Source of the DNA: Orenia metallireducens
GTDB lineage: Bacteria > Bacillota > Halanaerobiia > Halobacteroidales > Halobacteroidaceae
Reading direction: 5' to 3'
Length of the DNA stretch: 64,000 nucleotides
Assembly (NCBI RefSeq): GCF_001693735.1
Contig: NZ_LWDV01000009.1
Coordinates: forward strand, 369,753-433,752
How positions within the stretch are numbered: the first letter of the stretch is position 1; each line of letters starts with the position of its first letter. This document shows, piece by piece, positions 8,105 through 16,635 of this stretch. The position numbers were made by a program, and so were the translations under genes. Below the pieces are notes generated by a model. That model saw nothing but the letters and a program-made list of their open reading frames with translations, ran no database searches and was not told where the DNA came from.

Positions 8105-8293
8105 ATGCAAAAGATTATAGCTGTAACTATAATCATCGCTTCACTATTACTACTACTATCCTTAATTATATCAGATAGTGGAGCTGATGGCAAGGTGATT
8201 CAACCAGCTTGGGACATCGAAAAGTTGATTAATCAGCCTGTAGATACTACTGCTAATGTCAATGGGATTAACTATACTATCAAAGACAATTAA
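8105..8293 (+). CDS. Small membrane-anchored phage protein
   Basis: 62 residues. A hydrophobic N-terminal helix (about 4-24) with few charges before it, then a short polar tail that would face outside. AAAGGAGGTAAGCAA precedes the ATG. Could be an exclusion or membrane peptide; no family recognised. Confidence 0.45.
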   Translation: MQKIIAVTIIIASLLLLLSLIISDSGADGKVIQPAWDIEKLINQPVDTTANVNGINYTIKDN

Positions 8294-8307
8294 GGAGAGT
8301 GGATAGA

Positions 8308-8793
8308 GTGAAACTAAATTTAACGGGAATGTTAAAGAGAATTGGCAAAGGTTATTATAAAATTATCCAATATCGACAAGATGGAGCAGTTGTAATATCA
8401 AAGAATAACCAGAATCAGCTTCAGGCCTTTATCAGTGATATTAGTCAAGGTAAGCTGAAAGAGTATGAGATTGATGGAGATTATAAAGTAGTCCTTAAAT
8501 TTACTGATGATGTGGTCAATGATCGGTGGGAAGTGATCCTAGCTATCAGACTCATTCAGTATCAGGTTACAGCTTATAGTAGAAAGGTAATAGATGATGA
8601 ATTAATCAGTAAACAGCTAGGACTATGCTTATTAGTTAGCATCGGTCAAACTCAGAGAATAACTGACACAGATATTATTGAAGTTGTTAACTATGTTAAT
8701 AATGGTCAAGTTGAATATATCTTAAAGGATAAGTTGGAGCAGAAGATAGATACAATAGAGCTTGGTGATAAGGGTTTAGCTAAGGTGGTTTGA
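8308..8793 (+). CDS. Phage protein, unknown
   Basis: About 161 residues, predominantly beta by pattern with a helix near the end. GTG at 8308 is chosen because it is 10 bases from AAGGAG, while GTG at 8299 is almost inside it. The stop overlaps the next ATG by one base. It sits immediately before the recombination gene. No motif recognised. Confidence 0.45.
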   Translation: MKLNLTGMLKRIGKGYYKIIQYRQDGAVVISKNNQNQLQAFISDISQGKLKEYEIDGDYKVVLKFTDDVVNDRWEVILAIRLIQYQVTAYSRKVIDDELISKQLGLCLLVSIGQTQRITDTDIIEVVNYVNNGQVEYILKDKLEQKIDTIELGDKGLAKVV

Positions 8794-8948
8794 TGAAGGC
8801 AAAGATTATACTGAAACTTCTGGATATAGAGGTTGTCAAATCGGATTCTTTAGTAATAGAGGAAAAAGAGAATAAACTTAATCTGGAGTTGGGCTATGAT
8901 GCCTGCTCCAGACGATTTATAAACTATAAAAGGGTGGTGGGTGTATAA
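8793..8948 (+). CDS. Small phage protein, unknown
   Basis: 51 residues. ATG at 8793 overlaps the preceding TGA by one base, and the stop at 8948 ends 1 base before the next start, so the three genes are packed as an operon. The sequence is charged, without motifs. Supported by packing rather than similarity. Confidence 0.4.
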   Translation: MKAKIILKLLDIEVVKSDSLVIEEKENKLNLELGYDACSRRFINYKRVVGV

Positions 8949-8949
8949 G

Positions 8950-9633
8950 ATGATAACTGAAACTGATCCAGCTAAGTGGTGGGAAGCAGCCTATAAGATA
9001 ATTACAGAGCCTATTGAAATCAAACAAGATAATAATGATAACAGATATACTCCCATTGAAGATGTCAAAGAGAGGCTCAATCGAGTCTTTGGACCTTTCT
9101 GGGATGTAAAGATAGATGAGCATTATTATGAAGAGAGAACCTATGAATGTATAGTTAGAGGGAATGTTACCTTTAGAACTCCTCAAGGTATGCCAGATAT
9201 ATCTAAGGATGCTATTGGTCGCTTTGAAGTAGTTAAGAAGAAAAAAGATAGAGATGGCAATGAAGCAGCAAGTTATGATGATAGAGAGATTAAATCCTTA
9301 GGTGATGCCTTCGAGAGTGCCAGAGGGAATATGATTAAGAGAGCTGCTGAGGACTTAGAGCTGGCCTTAAGGATGAGATTTGCTAACCCCGCTTTAAATG
9401 AGATTATGAATGGTGATAACAATCAATCAGATAAAAATAGTGATAATCATTCTAACAATGGTGATGATCCAGGAGAGATTGAATTGCCCTTTGGTAAGCA
9501 TAAAGGAACTAAGTTAAAAGATATAGATAGTGATTACCTAAAGTGGGTTGTTCAAAATGCCAATAAGGATAAATATAGAATAGCAGCCCAAAAGGTCCTA
9601 GAAAGCAGGGATACGGGAAAGCAGATAGCATGA
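8950..9633 (+). CDS. Rad52/22-type annealing protein with FGKHKG C-terminal module
   Basis: 227 residues. Residues 1-145 have the pattern of Rad52/Rad22 single-strand annealing proteins: an IEDVKERLNRVFGPFWDVKI segment, a central beta region, and a final SARGNMIKRAAEDL helix. After an Asn/Asp-rich linker (about 155-175) comes a short module with LPFGKHKGTKL and DYLKWVVQN, like the C-terminal domain found in exonuclease X and small DUF3820 proteins. ATG at 8950 follows AAAAGGGTGGTGGG. Likely promotes annealing in phage recombination or replication; the fused tail may help DNA or nuclease binding. Confidence 0.65.
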   Translation: MITETDPAKWWEAAYKIITEPIEIKQDNNDNRYTPIEDVKERLNRVFGPFWDVKIDEHYYEERTYECIVRGNVTFRTPQGMPDISKDAIGRFEVVKKKKDRDGNEAASYDDREIKSLGDAFESARGNMIKRAAEDLELALRMRFANPALNEIMNGDNNQSDKNSDNHSNNGDDPGEIELPFGKHKGTKLKDIDSDYLKWVVQNANKDKYRIAAQKVLESRDTGKQIA

Positions 9634-9890
9634 TCAAGCATAGTCAACGGAAAAGAATCTTTGCTATCATCAAAGAAATTGTAACTTGGATGAAAGGGAA
9701 AGGTGTAACAACTACTGTTAATCAACTTAGAAAGAAGATGATGGCAGACTTCTCAGAAATCCATGAGATGGAATTGATTAGCTTAAGTAGTGATGACTGT
9801 ACTTATGATAAGGCAGAGCAGTTTATTGGGTGGTTGCAGGGTAACTTAGAATCAGTTAATGGTGATAGAGAGCAAAGGCAGAGTGCATAG
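9630..9890 (+). CDS. Small phage protein, unknown
   Basis: 86 residues, basic N-terminus and helical. It overlaps the Rad52-like gene by an ATGA, so it is translationally coupled to it. It could be a recombination accessory protein, but no motif supports that. Confidence 0.45.
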   Translation: MIKHSQRKRIFAIIKEIVTWMKGKGVTTTVNQLRKKMMADFSEIHEMELISLSSDDCTYDKAEQFIGWLQGNLESVNGDREQRQSA

Positions 9891-10064
9891 AAGTAAATAT
9901 TTAAGAGAAAGTTATTAGGTCCTAAGGATTATAGGCGAAGTTTATCAGCTGAATTCTTAATTTAATGTTCGTCTATAGTCCTAGATACAGCTGGATCTGG
10001 AATAGATAATATTCGGTTGTTGAACTAAAAATTATTATAATAACTTACCTAAGGAGTGGTAATG
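9891..10064. other. Leader region with long hairpin before replication genes
   Basis: No gene seen. GGATTATAGGCGAA near 9926 and TTCGTCTATAGTCC near 9969 form an imperfect 14-bp inverted repeat around a loop of roughly 30 bases. No clear U-run follows, so it is not a standard terminator. It may be an mRNA leader structure, or part of the phage replication origin. Confidence 0.35.
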
Positions 10065-11174
10065 ATGAGCTATAAGATACAGAATGAGAATGTTAAAAAG
10101 ATAGAGCAATTAAATATTACAGGAAATGTTATACCACCCACTTGGTTAGAGAAACTGAGAACCAAAAGTGGGAAGCCTCGCTTTAGGTCTGCCTGGATAT
10201 TATCTGATTTAGTTTATTGGTATCGACCTAAAGAGATTAGAGACCCTAGAACTAATATGATTATCAGCTATGAACAGAAGTTTAAAGCTGATAAGTTACA
10301 ACGGGGTAAGGCTTATTATGCAGAGCAACTTAATTGCTCTGAGAAGACAATTCAACGGGAATATGATTATTTAGAAGATGAGGGACTGATTGAAGTTGAA
10401 TATAGAAATATTAGAGTAAATGGAAAGCCCTATAATAATGTTCCTTACATAGATATCAATGTCGAAGCAATTAGGAAGCTGACTTATGGAAAGCTAGAAG
10501 AGCAAGAGGTAGAAGCAACTGGACAAGAATGTCTTGATATAGACAAAGATGTCCATATGGACAAATCTGTCTTAAGTTTTAGACAAGAATGTCCAGAGGG
10601 TATGGACACAGATGTCCAGACTAATACAGAGATTTCATATACAGAGATTACTACAGATAATACTATATTATATAATAACGCAGGTGAAGAAAAAATTGGA
10701 AATAAGCAGAATGATAGACAAAGCAATAAAAGTGGAGACTTAGCTTCAAAAGATAAGCAAACACCTTTTCAAGAGCTGATGGAGTATATAACCAGCAAGC
10801 TCAATATTCGAAAGCTGACTAAAGGCTATCTAATCGAGGATGATCTTAAAGATTATAGTCCAGAGGTTATTAAGAGGGCCTGTGATATAGCAATTTGGAA
10901 ACAAAAAGAAAAGGGAAATTATAGACATGGTGATCCTGAAGCTGGTGTTAATATCAATAGCTATAAGTTTATCCGTTACTTTATCGCTGAAGCTCAGGAA
11001 GCTTTAGAGGAAAATCCAAAGCATAAATCAACAGGAGGTAAGGGAAATGGAAGGAATGGCTCAGATAATACAAGAGAATCCACAAAAGATAATCAGTCTC
11101 AATCGGAGTATGGAGAAGGGTGCTTTGACAGCCCAGAACTCCAAGAAATCGACCTCACAATCGATGACCTCTAG
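10065..11174 (+). CDS. Phage replication initiator, DnaD-like/winged helix
   Basis: About 369 residues. The N-terminal 125 form a winged-helix replisome-organiser domain with KAYYAEQLNCSEKTIQREYD, a recognition-helix segment, and the DEGLIEVEY wing. A polar linker follows, then a helical region near 245-320 that could be a DnaD-type domain, and a low-complexity acidic tail. ATG at 10065 is 8 bases after AAGGAG. The last 128 bases overlap the helicase-loader gene in another frame. Role: origin recognition and recruitment of the loader; inferred from family and order. Confidence 0.7.
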   Translation: MSYKIQNENVKKIEQLNITGNVIPPTWLEKLRTKSGKPRFRSAWILSDLVYWYRPKEIRDPRTNMIISYEQKFKADKLQRGKAYYAEQLNCSEKTIQREYDYLEDEGLIEVEYRNIRVNGKPYNNVPYIDINVEAIRKLTYGKLEEQEVEATGQECLDIDKDVHMDKSVLSFRQECPEGMDTDVQTNTEISYTEITTDNTILYNNAGEEKIGNKQNDRQSNKSGDLASKDKQTPFQELMEYITSKLNIRKLTKGYLIEDDLKDYSPEVIKRACDIAIWKQKEKGNYRHGDPEAGVNINSYKFIRYFIAEAQEALEENPKHKSTGGKGNGRNGSDNTRESTKDNQSQSEYGEGCFDSPELQEIDLTIDDL

Positions 11175-12021
11175 TCCAATAAATAAAGTTAAACAGCTTA
11201 GATATAAGCAGATTTGGGAGCTGCAAAATGGAGAAGTAGATAAATCTCAATTTGCTTGTCAACTCTGCTGTGATAAGGAGATAGTAGTAAGCAAAGCTGG
11301 AGATAAATTTACTGCAGAAGACTGTAAGTGTCGACATGAGAAGGAGATTAAGGCTAAAAAGGAACAAGAGCAGAAGAAGTATGAGCAGAATATTAAATCT
11401 GCTGAGATAAGAGAAGAGTTCAAAGCTAAGACCTTTAAGGATTTCAAGTGGCTAGAAGGTAAGAAAGAAGCCAAATTAGTAGCTATGGACTATGTTGAAA
11501 ACTTTGATTTTTATAATGAAAGGGGTATTGGACTAACCTTAGTTGGCAAATGTGGGAGAGGTAAGACTTTATTAAGTCATATTATAGGCCAAGAAATCAT
11601 CAAGAAAGGCTATACAGTCATTAATACAGTAGCTAAAGAGTTCTATGAGGATATCAAAGCAACCTATAACGATTTTAGTAAGAATACAGGGGACTTAGTT
11701 AGCTCTGCCAAACAAGTCGATCTATTAATAATAGATAACCTAAATGCTGAAAGGTTTGGAGCAGATGAGATAGATAAGCTCTTTATCATCATTAATTATA
11801 GAATTGAGAATAAGAAGCCAACAATTATCAATTCTACAGGAGACTTAGATTATCTCAACAAGAAGTTAGCTTCTGATCATGTCAGTCGATTAATTGGTAA
11901 GAATGGAGAACCGATTAAAGTTGGTGGAATAGATATGAGAGTTAAACAAGGCGAATTGATAACTAGTTTGAGGAATAAGAATATTGCTAGGCTTAAAAGC
12001 AGATTAGGAAATGGTTACTAA
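11047..12021 (+). CDS. DnaC-like AAA+ helicase loader
   Basis: 324 residues. A Cys-rich segment (CQLCCDK then CKC, near 70-100) resembles the zinc-binding N-terminus of DnaC/DnaI loaders. Walker A is GKCGRGKT at about 167-174 and Walker B is DLLIIDNL near 220. Arg-rich sensor segments follow. The start at 11047 is supported by AGGAGGT at 11033-11039 with a 7-base spacer, even though it lies far inside the preceding gene. It would load the host replicative helicase onto the phage origin. Confidence 0.8.
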   Translation: MEGMAQIIQENPQKIISLNRSMEKGALTAQNSKKSTSQSMTSSPINKVKQLRYKQIWELQNGEVDKSQFACQLCCDKEIVVSKAGDKFTAEDCKCRHEKEIKAKKEQEQKKYEQNIKSAEIREEFKAKTFKDFKWLEGKKEAKLVAMDYVENFDFYNERGIGLTLVGKCGRGKTLLSHIIGQEIIKKGYTVINTVAKEFYEDIKATYNDFSKNTGDLVSSAKQVDLLIIDNLNAERFGADEIDKLFIIINYRIENKKPTIINSTGDLDYLNKKLASDHVSRLIGKNGEPIKVGGIDMRVKQGELITSLRNKNIARLKSRLGNGY

Positions 12022-12062
12022 AAACTTAGTCTTTTATGACTACAGAAATGGAGAAAAGCAGA

Positions 12063-12227
12063 ATGAGAGAAAGAGTCAAAGTAAATTTCTTCAAAGAACT
12101 TTCAACTGAAGAATTAATCAAAGAGTTAAAGGGTAGAGAAGATATCGAAGTTATTGATTGTAAAGAAGAAGACTTAATTGGACCTTATCATGTAAGTGAT
12201 GAAATTATTATTAAGTTTAATAAGTAA
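12063..12227 (+). CDS. Small phage protein, unknown
   Basis: About 54 residues, charged. ATG at 12063 has GGAG 9 bases upstream; ATGs at 12036 and 12048 lack a good site. It follows the loader gene closely. No family recognised. Confidence 0.4.
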   Translation: MRERVKVNFFKELSTEELIKELKGREDIEVIDCKEEDLIGPYHVSDEIIIKFNK

Positions 12228-12442
12228 AAAATTATCTGCTACCTGTATCCACTAAGGAACAAGTGGCAGAGAAGGACAGGCTCATAACTCCTAGATTGGT
12301 TTAGCCTAGAGCATGGAATAACTCAAGGCAAAAACCAAAAATAAGAGAGGAGGAGCCACCTAGTTATTATTCATCTTAAGTAGCTGGTCTGAGCCTAAGG
12401 TCAGCTACAAATAAAGATTTATTCTTAAAGGACGTGGCATTT
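12228..12442. other. Structured non-coding stretch in phage operon
   Basis: About 215 bases without a credible gene. Possible hairpins include CCACT...AGTGG near 12250-12267 and GTAGCTG...CAGCTAC near 12380-12408. GC content is higher than its surroundings. A small phage RNA or an mRNA processing region are options; there is no direct evidence for either. Confidence 0.35.
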
Positions 12443-12541
12443 ATGAGAATTTTAATAGCTAAAATTATATTTGCTATTATTATGGCTTTAGTTATTATAG
12501 AGTGGTTAAAAGAAGATAAGAAGAGAAAGGAGAAGATGTAA
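12443..12541 (+). CDS. Small membrane peptide
   Basis: 32 residues: one hydrophobic helix (2-20) and a Lys-rich tail. The preceding AAAGGACGTGGCATTT is a weak site. Its stop abuts the next start, overlapping the ATG by none. It resembles the 34-residue peptide at 6318 in layout. Function unknown. Confidence 0.35.
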   Translation: MRILIAKIIFAIIMALVIIEWLKEDKKRKEKM

Positions 12542-13006
12542 ATGGCTAATTATAGTGAAGCACCAGAAGTTGAAGAGATTGCTCAAAAAATTATTAAAGA
12601 ACATAGAAATGATTTAGCTAATGCTCAAATATATTATATGTTTAGAGATAAAGCAGCTAAAAGTAAAGGTGATATTGTTCAAGGTAGAGCTAGAAAGGTT
12701 AGTAATATATATAATCATGTAACAGGATTGGATTATATAATTGAAATTGCTGAAGATGAATGGAAGCAATTAACCGAGAAAGGGAAATATGCTTTAGTTC
12801 ACCATGAGTTAAATCACTGTGGTAGGGATGAAAATGACAATTGGACAACTTTTAACCATGATTTTACTGGTTTCTTAGATGTATTAGAGCTATATGGATT
12901 TTATGATAGAGACTTAAAGAGTTTGAGAACTAGTTTAACTCAAATGAAACTACCAATTGATGATAGATTTGAAGGTGGGGGATTAAGGTTAGTAAATAAT
13001 AGATAA
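12542..13006 (+). CDS. Putative phage metallopeptidase
   Basis: 154 residues. Contains HHELNHC near residues 82-88, a zinc-protease HExxH motif, followed by a conserved-looking Asp/His stretch (FNHDFTGFLDVLELYG). This matches the small putative phage metallopeptidase family often found before terminase genes. GAAAGGAGAAGATGTA precedes the ATG. The substrate is unknown. Not to be confused with the ImmA-like gene at 4126, which has a different scaffold. Confidence 0.7.
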   Translation: MANYSEAPEVEEIAQKIIKEHRNDLANAQIYYMFRDKAAKSKGDIVQGRARKVSNIYNHVTGLDYIIEIAEDEWKQLTEKGKYALVHHELNHCGRDENDNWTTFNHDFTGFLDVLELYGFYDRDLKSLRTSLTQMKLPIDDRFEGGGLRLVNNR

Positions 13007-13085
13007 TTTGCTCAATAAATAAAAAAAGGACAGGCATGGGCACCCGTCTCCGTTTCATTATACCATATGAGGGAGGCGGGGTAAA

Positions 13086-13547
13086 GTGAAGCAAGTAGAG
13101 AAGGTATTGTATTTATACAGAGATTTAAAGAGAGCTAGTAAGAGGTTAAGAAGAAGAGCTTGTACAATTAACGATGGTATAAAGTCTGGATATAAAGTTG
13201 CTGATATTATTCCAGGAAGATTGAGTGCTATTTGTTATGGAGGAGGGCAAGTAGAGAGTAATGCTGTTATAAAAGATGATTTACTTAGAAGAGCTAATAG
13301 AGCAGATGAATTGATGAAGATAATCAAAGATGATATAGAGGAACTTAAAGAAGAAGAGCCAGAGTTTGGTGAAGAGATGGCTAAGGTGATTGAGTTAAAA
13401 TATTTGAAGAATTATAAGAATGAGATGATAGAAACTGAATTGGCTATTAGTCATACTACTATGTATCGAAGAAAAAGTAAGGCTTTAGAGTTATTAGAGG
13501 AGAAAGGATTGTACTCACTTTATAGAGAAATAGTGAGTATAATTTGA
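13086..13547 (+). CDS. Late transcription activator, ArpU/RinA-like
   Basis: 153 residues, helical. The C-terminal part has a sigma-like helix-turn-helix, with MIETELAISHTTMYRRKSKA near 117-136, typical of phage late regulators of the ArpU/RinA group. The start is GTG at 13086 after GAGGGAGGCGGGGTAAA. It is the last gene before the terminator-like hairpin and the packaging genes, where such regulators sit. It likely switches on the late operon. Confidence 0.7.
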   Translation: MKQVEKVLYLYRDLKRASKRLRRRACTINDGIKSGYKVADIIPGRLSAICYGGGQVESNAVIKDDLLRRANRADELMKIIKDDIEELKEEEPEFGEEMAKVIELKYLKNYKNEMIETELAISHTTMYRRKSKALELLEEKGLYSLYREIVSII

Positions 13548-13708
13548 TGTGGAATAAATGTGGAATGGTTTTGGAATGAAGTTGAAATAAATAATTTAAA
13601 ATCTGTGCTATAATGATTATAAGTAATATTGAGTTCACAATTAAATATATGACAAATATAGACTAACACTCGGCAGAAGCTGGGTGTTTTTTTAATTGAG
13701 GTGATTAG
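13548..13708. other. Gap before packaging genes
   Basis: A short intergenic zone with direct-repeat-like GTGGAATAAATGTGGAATGG sequence at 13551-13570 and a TATAATGATTATAA element near 13611. It lies between the late activator and HNH/terminase genes, so it may hold the late promoter and activator sites, or the cos region. This is inferred from position. Confidence 0.35.
13666..13693 (+). terminator. Rho-independent terminator before late genes
   Basis: A 9-bp stem with two G-T pairs, ACACTCGGC/GCTGGGTGT, loop AGAA, followed by a run of T. It ends the early/middle transcript just ahead of the HNH gene. Confidence 0.7.
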
Positions 13709-14029
13709 ATGGCTAAACCTTGGGCTAAACCTTTTTATAATTCTAAAGCATGGAAGGATTGTAGAGAGGGTTATATTCAGAGTGTCAATGGATTGTGTGA
13801 GACTTGCTTAGAGAAAGGAAGATATACTCCAGGATATATAGTTCATCATACAGAGCATTTAACACAAGAGAATATTAATGATCCAGAGATCACTTTGAAT
13901 TGGGATAAACTCAAGTATGAGTGTAAAGAGTGTCATGATAAACATGATGGCCATGGAGTTAATCAAGCTAAGGTGACTAGAGAAGGATTGAAGTTTAATG
14001 AGCTTGGGGAGTTAGTGAAGGAGGATTAG
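13709..14029 (+). CDS. HNH endonuclease
   Basis: 106 residues. Cysteine pairs CETC and CKEC flank the HNH core, with GYIVHHTEHL near 47-56 and a final CHDKHDGHG. Phage HNH proteins next to terminase act with the large subunit in cos cleavage. GAGGTGATTAG precedes the ATG. It opens the packaging module, with terminase small subunit two genes on. Confidence 0.85.
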   Translation: MAKPWAKPFYNSKAWKDCREGYIQSVNGLCETCLEKGRYTPGYIVHHTEHLTQENINDPEITLNWDKLKYECKECHDKHDGHGVNQAKVTREGLKFNELGELVKED

Positions 14030-14032
14030 AGT

Positions 14033-14263
14033 GTGAATAGTAATGTAGAGATTTTGATAGATAAAATAGAATTTAATTACAACAAGGTTAGCCATGGTGG
14101 TTTTGGAAAACATTATTTTCCTAGCGAAATCAAAACAAAATACAGAGTTATAATTGGCGGGAAGAATGTTATTCAAGGTGACTACTTGGCAGATGCAGAC
14201 GAAATTAATTTGAACAACTTAGAAGGTGCTATCAAAAATTCAATAAAAAACTTTTTAGAATAG
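14033..14263 (+). CDS. Small phage protein, unknown
   Basis: 76 residues, mixed alpha/beta. GTG at 14033 follows AAGGAGGATTAGA. It sits between HNH and terminase genes, an insertion seen in some phages. No family recognised. Confidence 0.45.
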   Translation: MNSNVEILIDKIEFNYNKVSHGGFGKHYFPSEIKTKYRVIIGGKNVIQGDYLADADEINLNNLEGAIKNSIKNFLE

Positions 14264-14379
14264 GCAATACTAAAGAGTGGTTAGCCCCCCTTTTATTTTA
14301 GTGCAGGGGGTATATATTAGGAGACCGTAGAGTGGACACACAATTAATACACAAGTCGCACGCGAGGGGGGTGTGGTAT

Positions 14380-14769
14380 ATGGCTAAGGCAATAGCTAAG
14401 AAAAAGCAATTTTTAGAAAAAGATAAAAGGGTTAAAGTTGAGATAAATAGATTAAAAAAGATTTTTAAAGATTTAGAGCTAGATGAGAAGAAGATGCAGG
14501 TGGCTAATTCTCTTATTGAAAATGCTGCATTTATGACTATCACTTTAAAAGATCTACAAGTTGCGATTAATGAGAATGGAGTTATTAGTGAGTATAAGAA
14601 TGGTGAAAATCAATATGGTACTAAGCAATCTGATGAGGTTAAAACTTATATTTCGCTAATTAATAGACATAGTTCAGTTATGAAGCAGTTAACAGACTTG
14701 TTACCTGCTGAAAAAAAGCAAGAAAATATCAATATAATTGAGCAATTTGCTCAAAGAAGGCCGGATTAG
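14380..14769 (+). CDS. Terminase small subunit, P27-like
   Basis: About 129 residues, helical, with an N-terminal Lys-rich segment and a pattern resembling P27-type small terminases (LEKDKRVKVEINRLKKIF near 12-29). ATG at 14380 is preferred because CGAGGGGGGTGTGG lies just before it; an upstream in-frame start lacks a site. It would recognise phage DNA and hand it to the large subunit encoded next. Confidence 0.7.
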   Translation: MAKAIAKKKQFLEKDKRVKVEINRLKKIFKDLELDEKKMQVANSLIENAAFMTITLKDLQVAINENGVISEYKNGENQYGTKQSDEVKTYISLINRHSSVMKQLTDLLPAEKKQENINIIEQFAQRRPD

Positions 14770-14781
14770 GAGGTGCAGCTA

Positions 14782-16623
14782 ATGAGTGTAACTTTACAAT
14801 GTACTGGAGAAAAGAATGATGGCTCAAGGTGTACTAGAACAAAAAACTTTTCAGAAGATGAAACACCAAAAGACTACACTTGTTGGCAACACACTACTAA
14901 AAAAGTTAAAAACAATAAAAAGACTAGTAATGATGATGTTGTAGTTTATAGTTCTGATTATAATCCTATAATTGAATATTACAATAAGATTAAAAATAAA
15001 GAAATAATTGTATCCAATAAAGTTAGAAGAGTATATAAGAAATTAGTTACAGACATAAGAGATAAAAATAGCGAATATGAATATAGCTCAGACCATGCTA
15101 ATCATGCTATTGAATTTATAGAAAACTTCTGTAAACATAGTAAGGGGAAATGGGGAGGCAAACCTATAAGGCTTGAACTATGGCAAAAGGCTGCTACTGC
15201 TGCTATATTTGGATTTGTCCATAAGATAGACAGAACTAGAAAATATCAGGAAGTATTTTTTGTAGTAGCTCGTAAAAATGGAAAGTCAACTTGGATGTCT
15301 GCTGTATGTTTATATATGCAGGTGGCCGATGGAGAACCTGGAGCAGAAGTATATGCGGCAGCTACAAAAGAAAAACAAGCAAAAATAGTTTGGACAGAAG
15401 CTAAAAAAATGGTTAAAAAGTCTCCTGTATTACTAAAAAGCATTAAACCTTTAGTAAAAGAATTGAGAGGAGATTTCAATGAATCGATTTTTGTACCTTT
15501 AGGTTCTGATAGTGAAAAATTAGATGGTCTCAATGTTCACTGTGCCTCTCTTGATGAGGTCCATGCATGGAAAGATAAAAATTTGTATGATGTTATAAAA
15601 GACGGTACATCAGCTAGAGAACAACCTCTTATTTTTATGATTACAACAGCAGGTACAGTTAGAGAGTCGGTATATGATTTAAAATATGAAGAAGCAGAAA
15701 TGGTTCTCGATGGGTATGAAGACCCAGAGGGATATAAGGATGAAAGATTCTTACCGATTATCTACGAGTTAGATAAAAGAGAGGAATGGACTGATAAATC
15801 AAAGTGGAAGAAAGCTAATCCAGGGCTAGGGACTATTAAGAAAATAGATAACTTAGAAACTAAAGTGAATAAAGCTAAAGCTAATCCTTTGTTGGTGAAA
15901 AATTTGCTGACAAAGGATTTTAATATTAGAGAAACCTCTAGTGAAGCTTGGCTACCTTTCGAGGATTTGAATAATGAAAGAACTTTCAAATTAGAAGAAT
16001 TAAAGCCTAGATATGGTATTGGAGGTACTGACTTATCTTCTACTACAGACTTAACTGCTGCCAAAGTATTATTTATGATACCTAACGATAATCATATCTA
16101 CGTATTACAGATGTATTGGTTACCAGAGGACTTATTGGAGCAAAGAGCAAGAGAGGACAAAATACCTTATGATAAGTGGAAGGATATGGGGTTATTAAGA
16201 ACTACTCCAGGTAACTCTGTACACCCTAAGTTTGTTACTCAGTGGTATCTAGAAGTGCAAAATGAATATGATATTTACTTACCTTGGATAGGTTATGATG
16301 CTTGGAGTGCTAAGTACTGGGTTGAGGAGATGGAGGGCTATTTTGGAGCAGAAGCAATGATTAAGGTTATTCAAGGAAAGAAAACTTTATCAGGTCCAAT
16401 GAAGAAGTTAGGAGCTGACTTAAAAGCTAATAAGATAATTTACAATAATAACCCTATAGACAAGTGGTGCTTGAGTAATACTTCTGTAGATATAGATAAA
16501 AATTTAAATATTCAACCTAATAAGCAAAGAAACCAAAGAATGAGAATAGATGGTACTGCTGCTTTGCTCAATGCTTATGTAGTATTGCAAGATAAGATGC
16601 AAGATTATATTAACATGATTTAA
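14782..16623 (+). CDS. Terminase large subunit
   Basis: About 613 residues, usual length. Walker A variant ARKNGKS near 163-169, Walker B-type SLDEVHAW near 255-262, and nuclease Asp in GGTDLSSTTDLTAA near 414-427. The first 40 residues carry a putative zinc site (C7, C16, C34, H37), an extra over many relatives. ATG at 14782 lies after TTAGGAGGTGCAGC. This motor pumps DNA into proheads and cuts it. Confidence 0.92.
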   Translation: MSVTLQCTGEKNDGSRCTRTKNFSEDETPKDYTCWQHTTKKVKNNKKTSNDDVVVYSSDYNPIIEYYNKIKNKEIIVSNKVRRVYKKLVTDIRDKNSEYEYSSDHANHAIEFIENFCKHSKGKWGGKPIRLELWQKAATAAIFGFVHKIDRTRKYQEVFFVVARKNGKSTWMSAVCLYMQVADGEPGAEVYAAATKEKQAKIVWTEAKKMVKKSPVLLKSIKPLVKELRGDFNESIFVPLGSDSEKLDGLNVHCASLDEVHAWKDKNLYDVIKDGTSAREQPLIFMITTAGTVRESVYDLKYEEAEMVLDGYEDPEGYKDERFLPIIYELDKREEWTDKSKWKKANPGLGTIKKIDNLETKVNKAKANPLLVKNLLTKDFNIRETSSEAWLPFEDLNNERTFKLEELKPRYGIGGTDLSSTTDLTAAKVLFMIPNDNHIYVLQMYWLPEDLLEQRAREDKIPYDKWKDMGLLRTTPGNSVHPKFVTQWYLEVQNEYDIYLPWIGYDAWSAKYWVEEMEGYFGAEAMIKVIQGKKTLSGPMKKLGADLKANKIIYNNNPIDKWCLSNTSVDIDKNLNIQPNKQRNQRMRIDGTAALLNAYVVLQDKMQDYINMI

Positions 16624-16635
16624 GGAGGTGATTAT

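Noticed and set aside
14274-14316. Terminator from the CCCCCC...GGGGG stretch before the terminase genes
   Set aside because: The loop is long and there is no T-run after the G tract.
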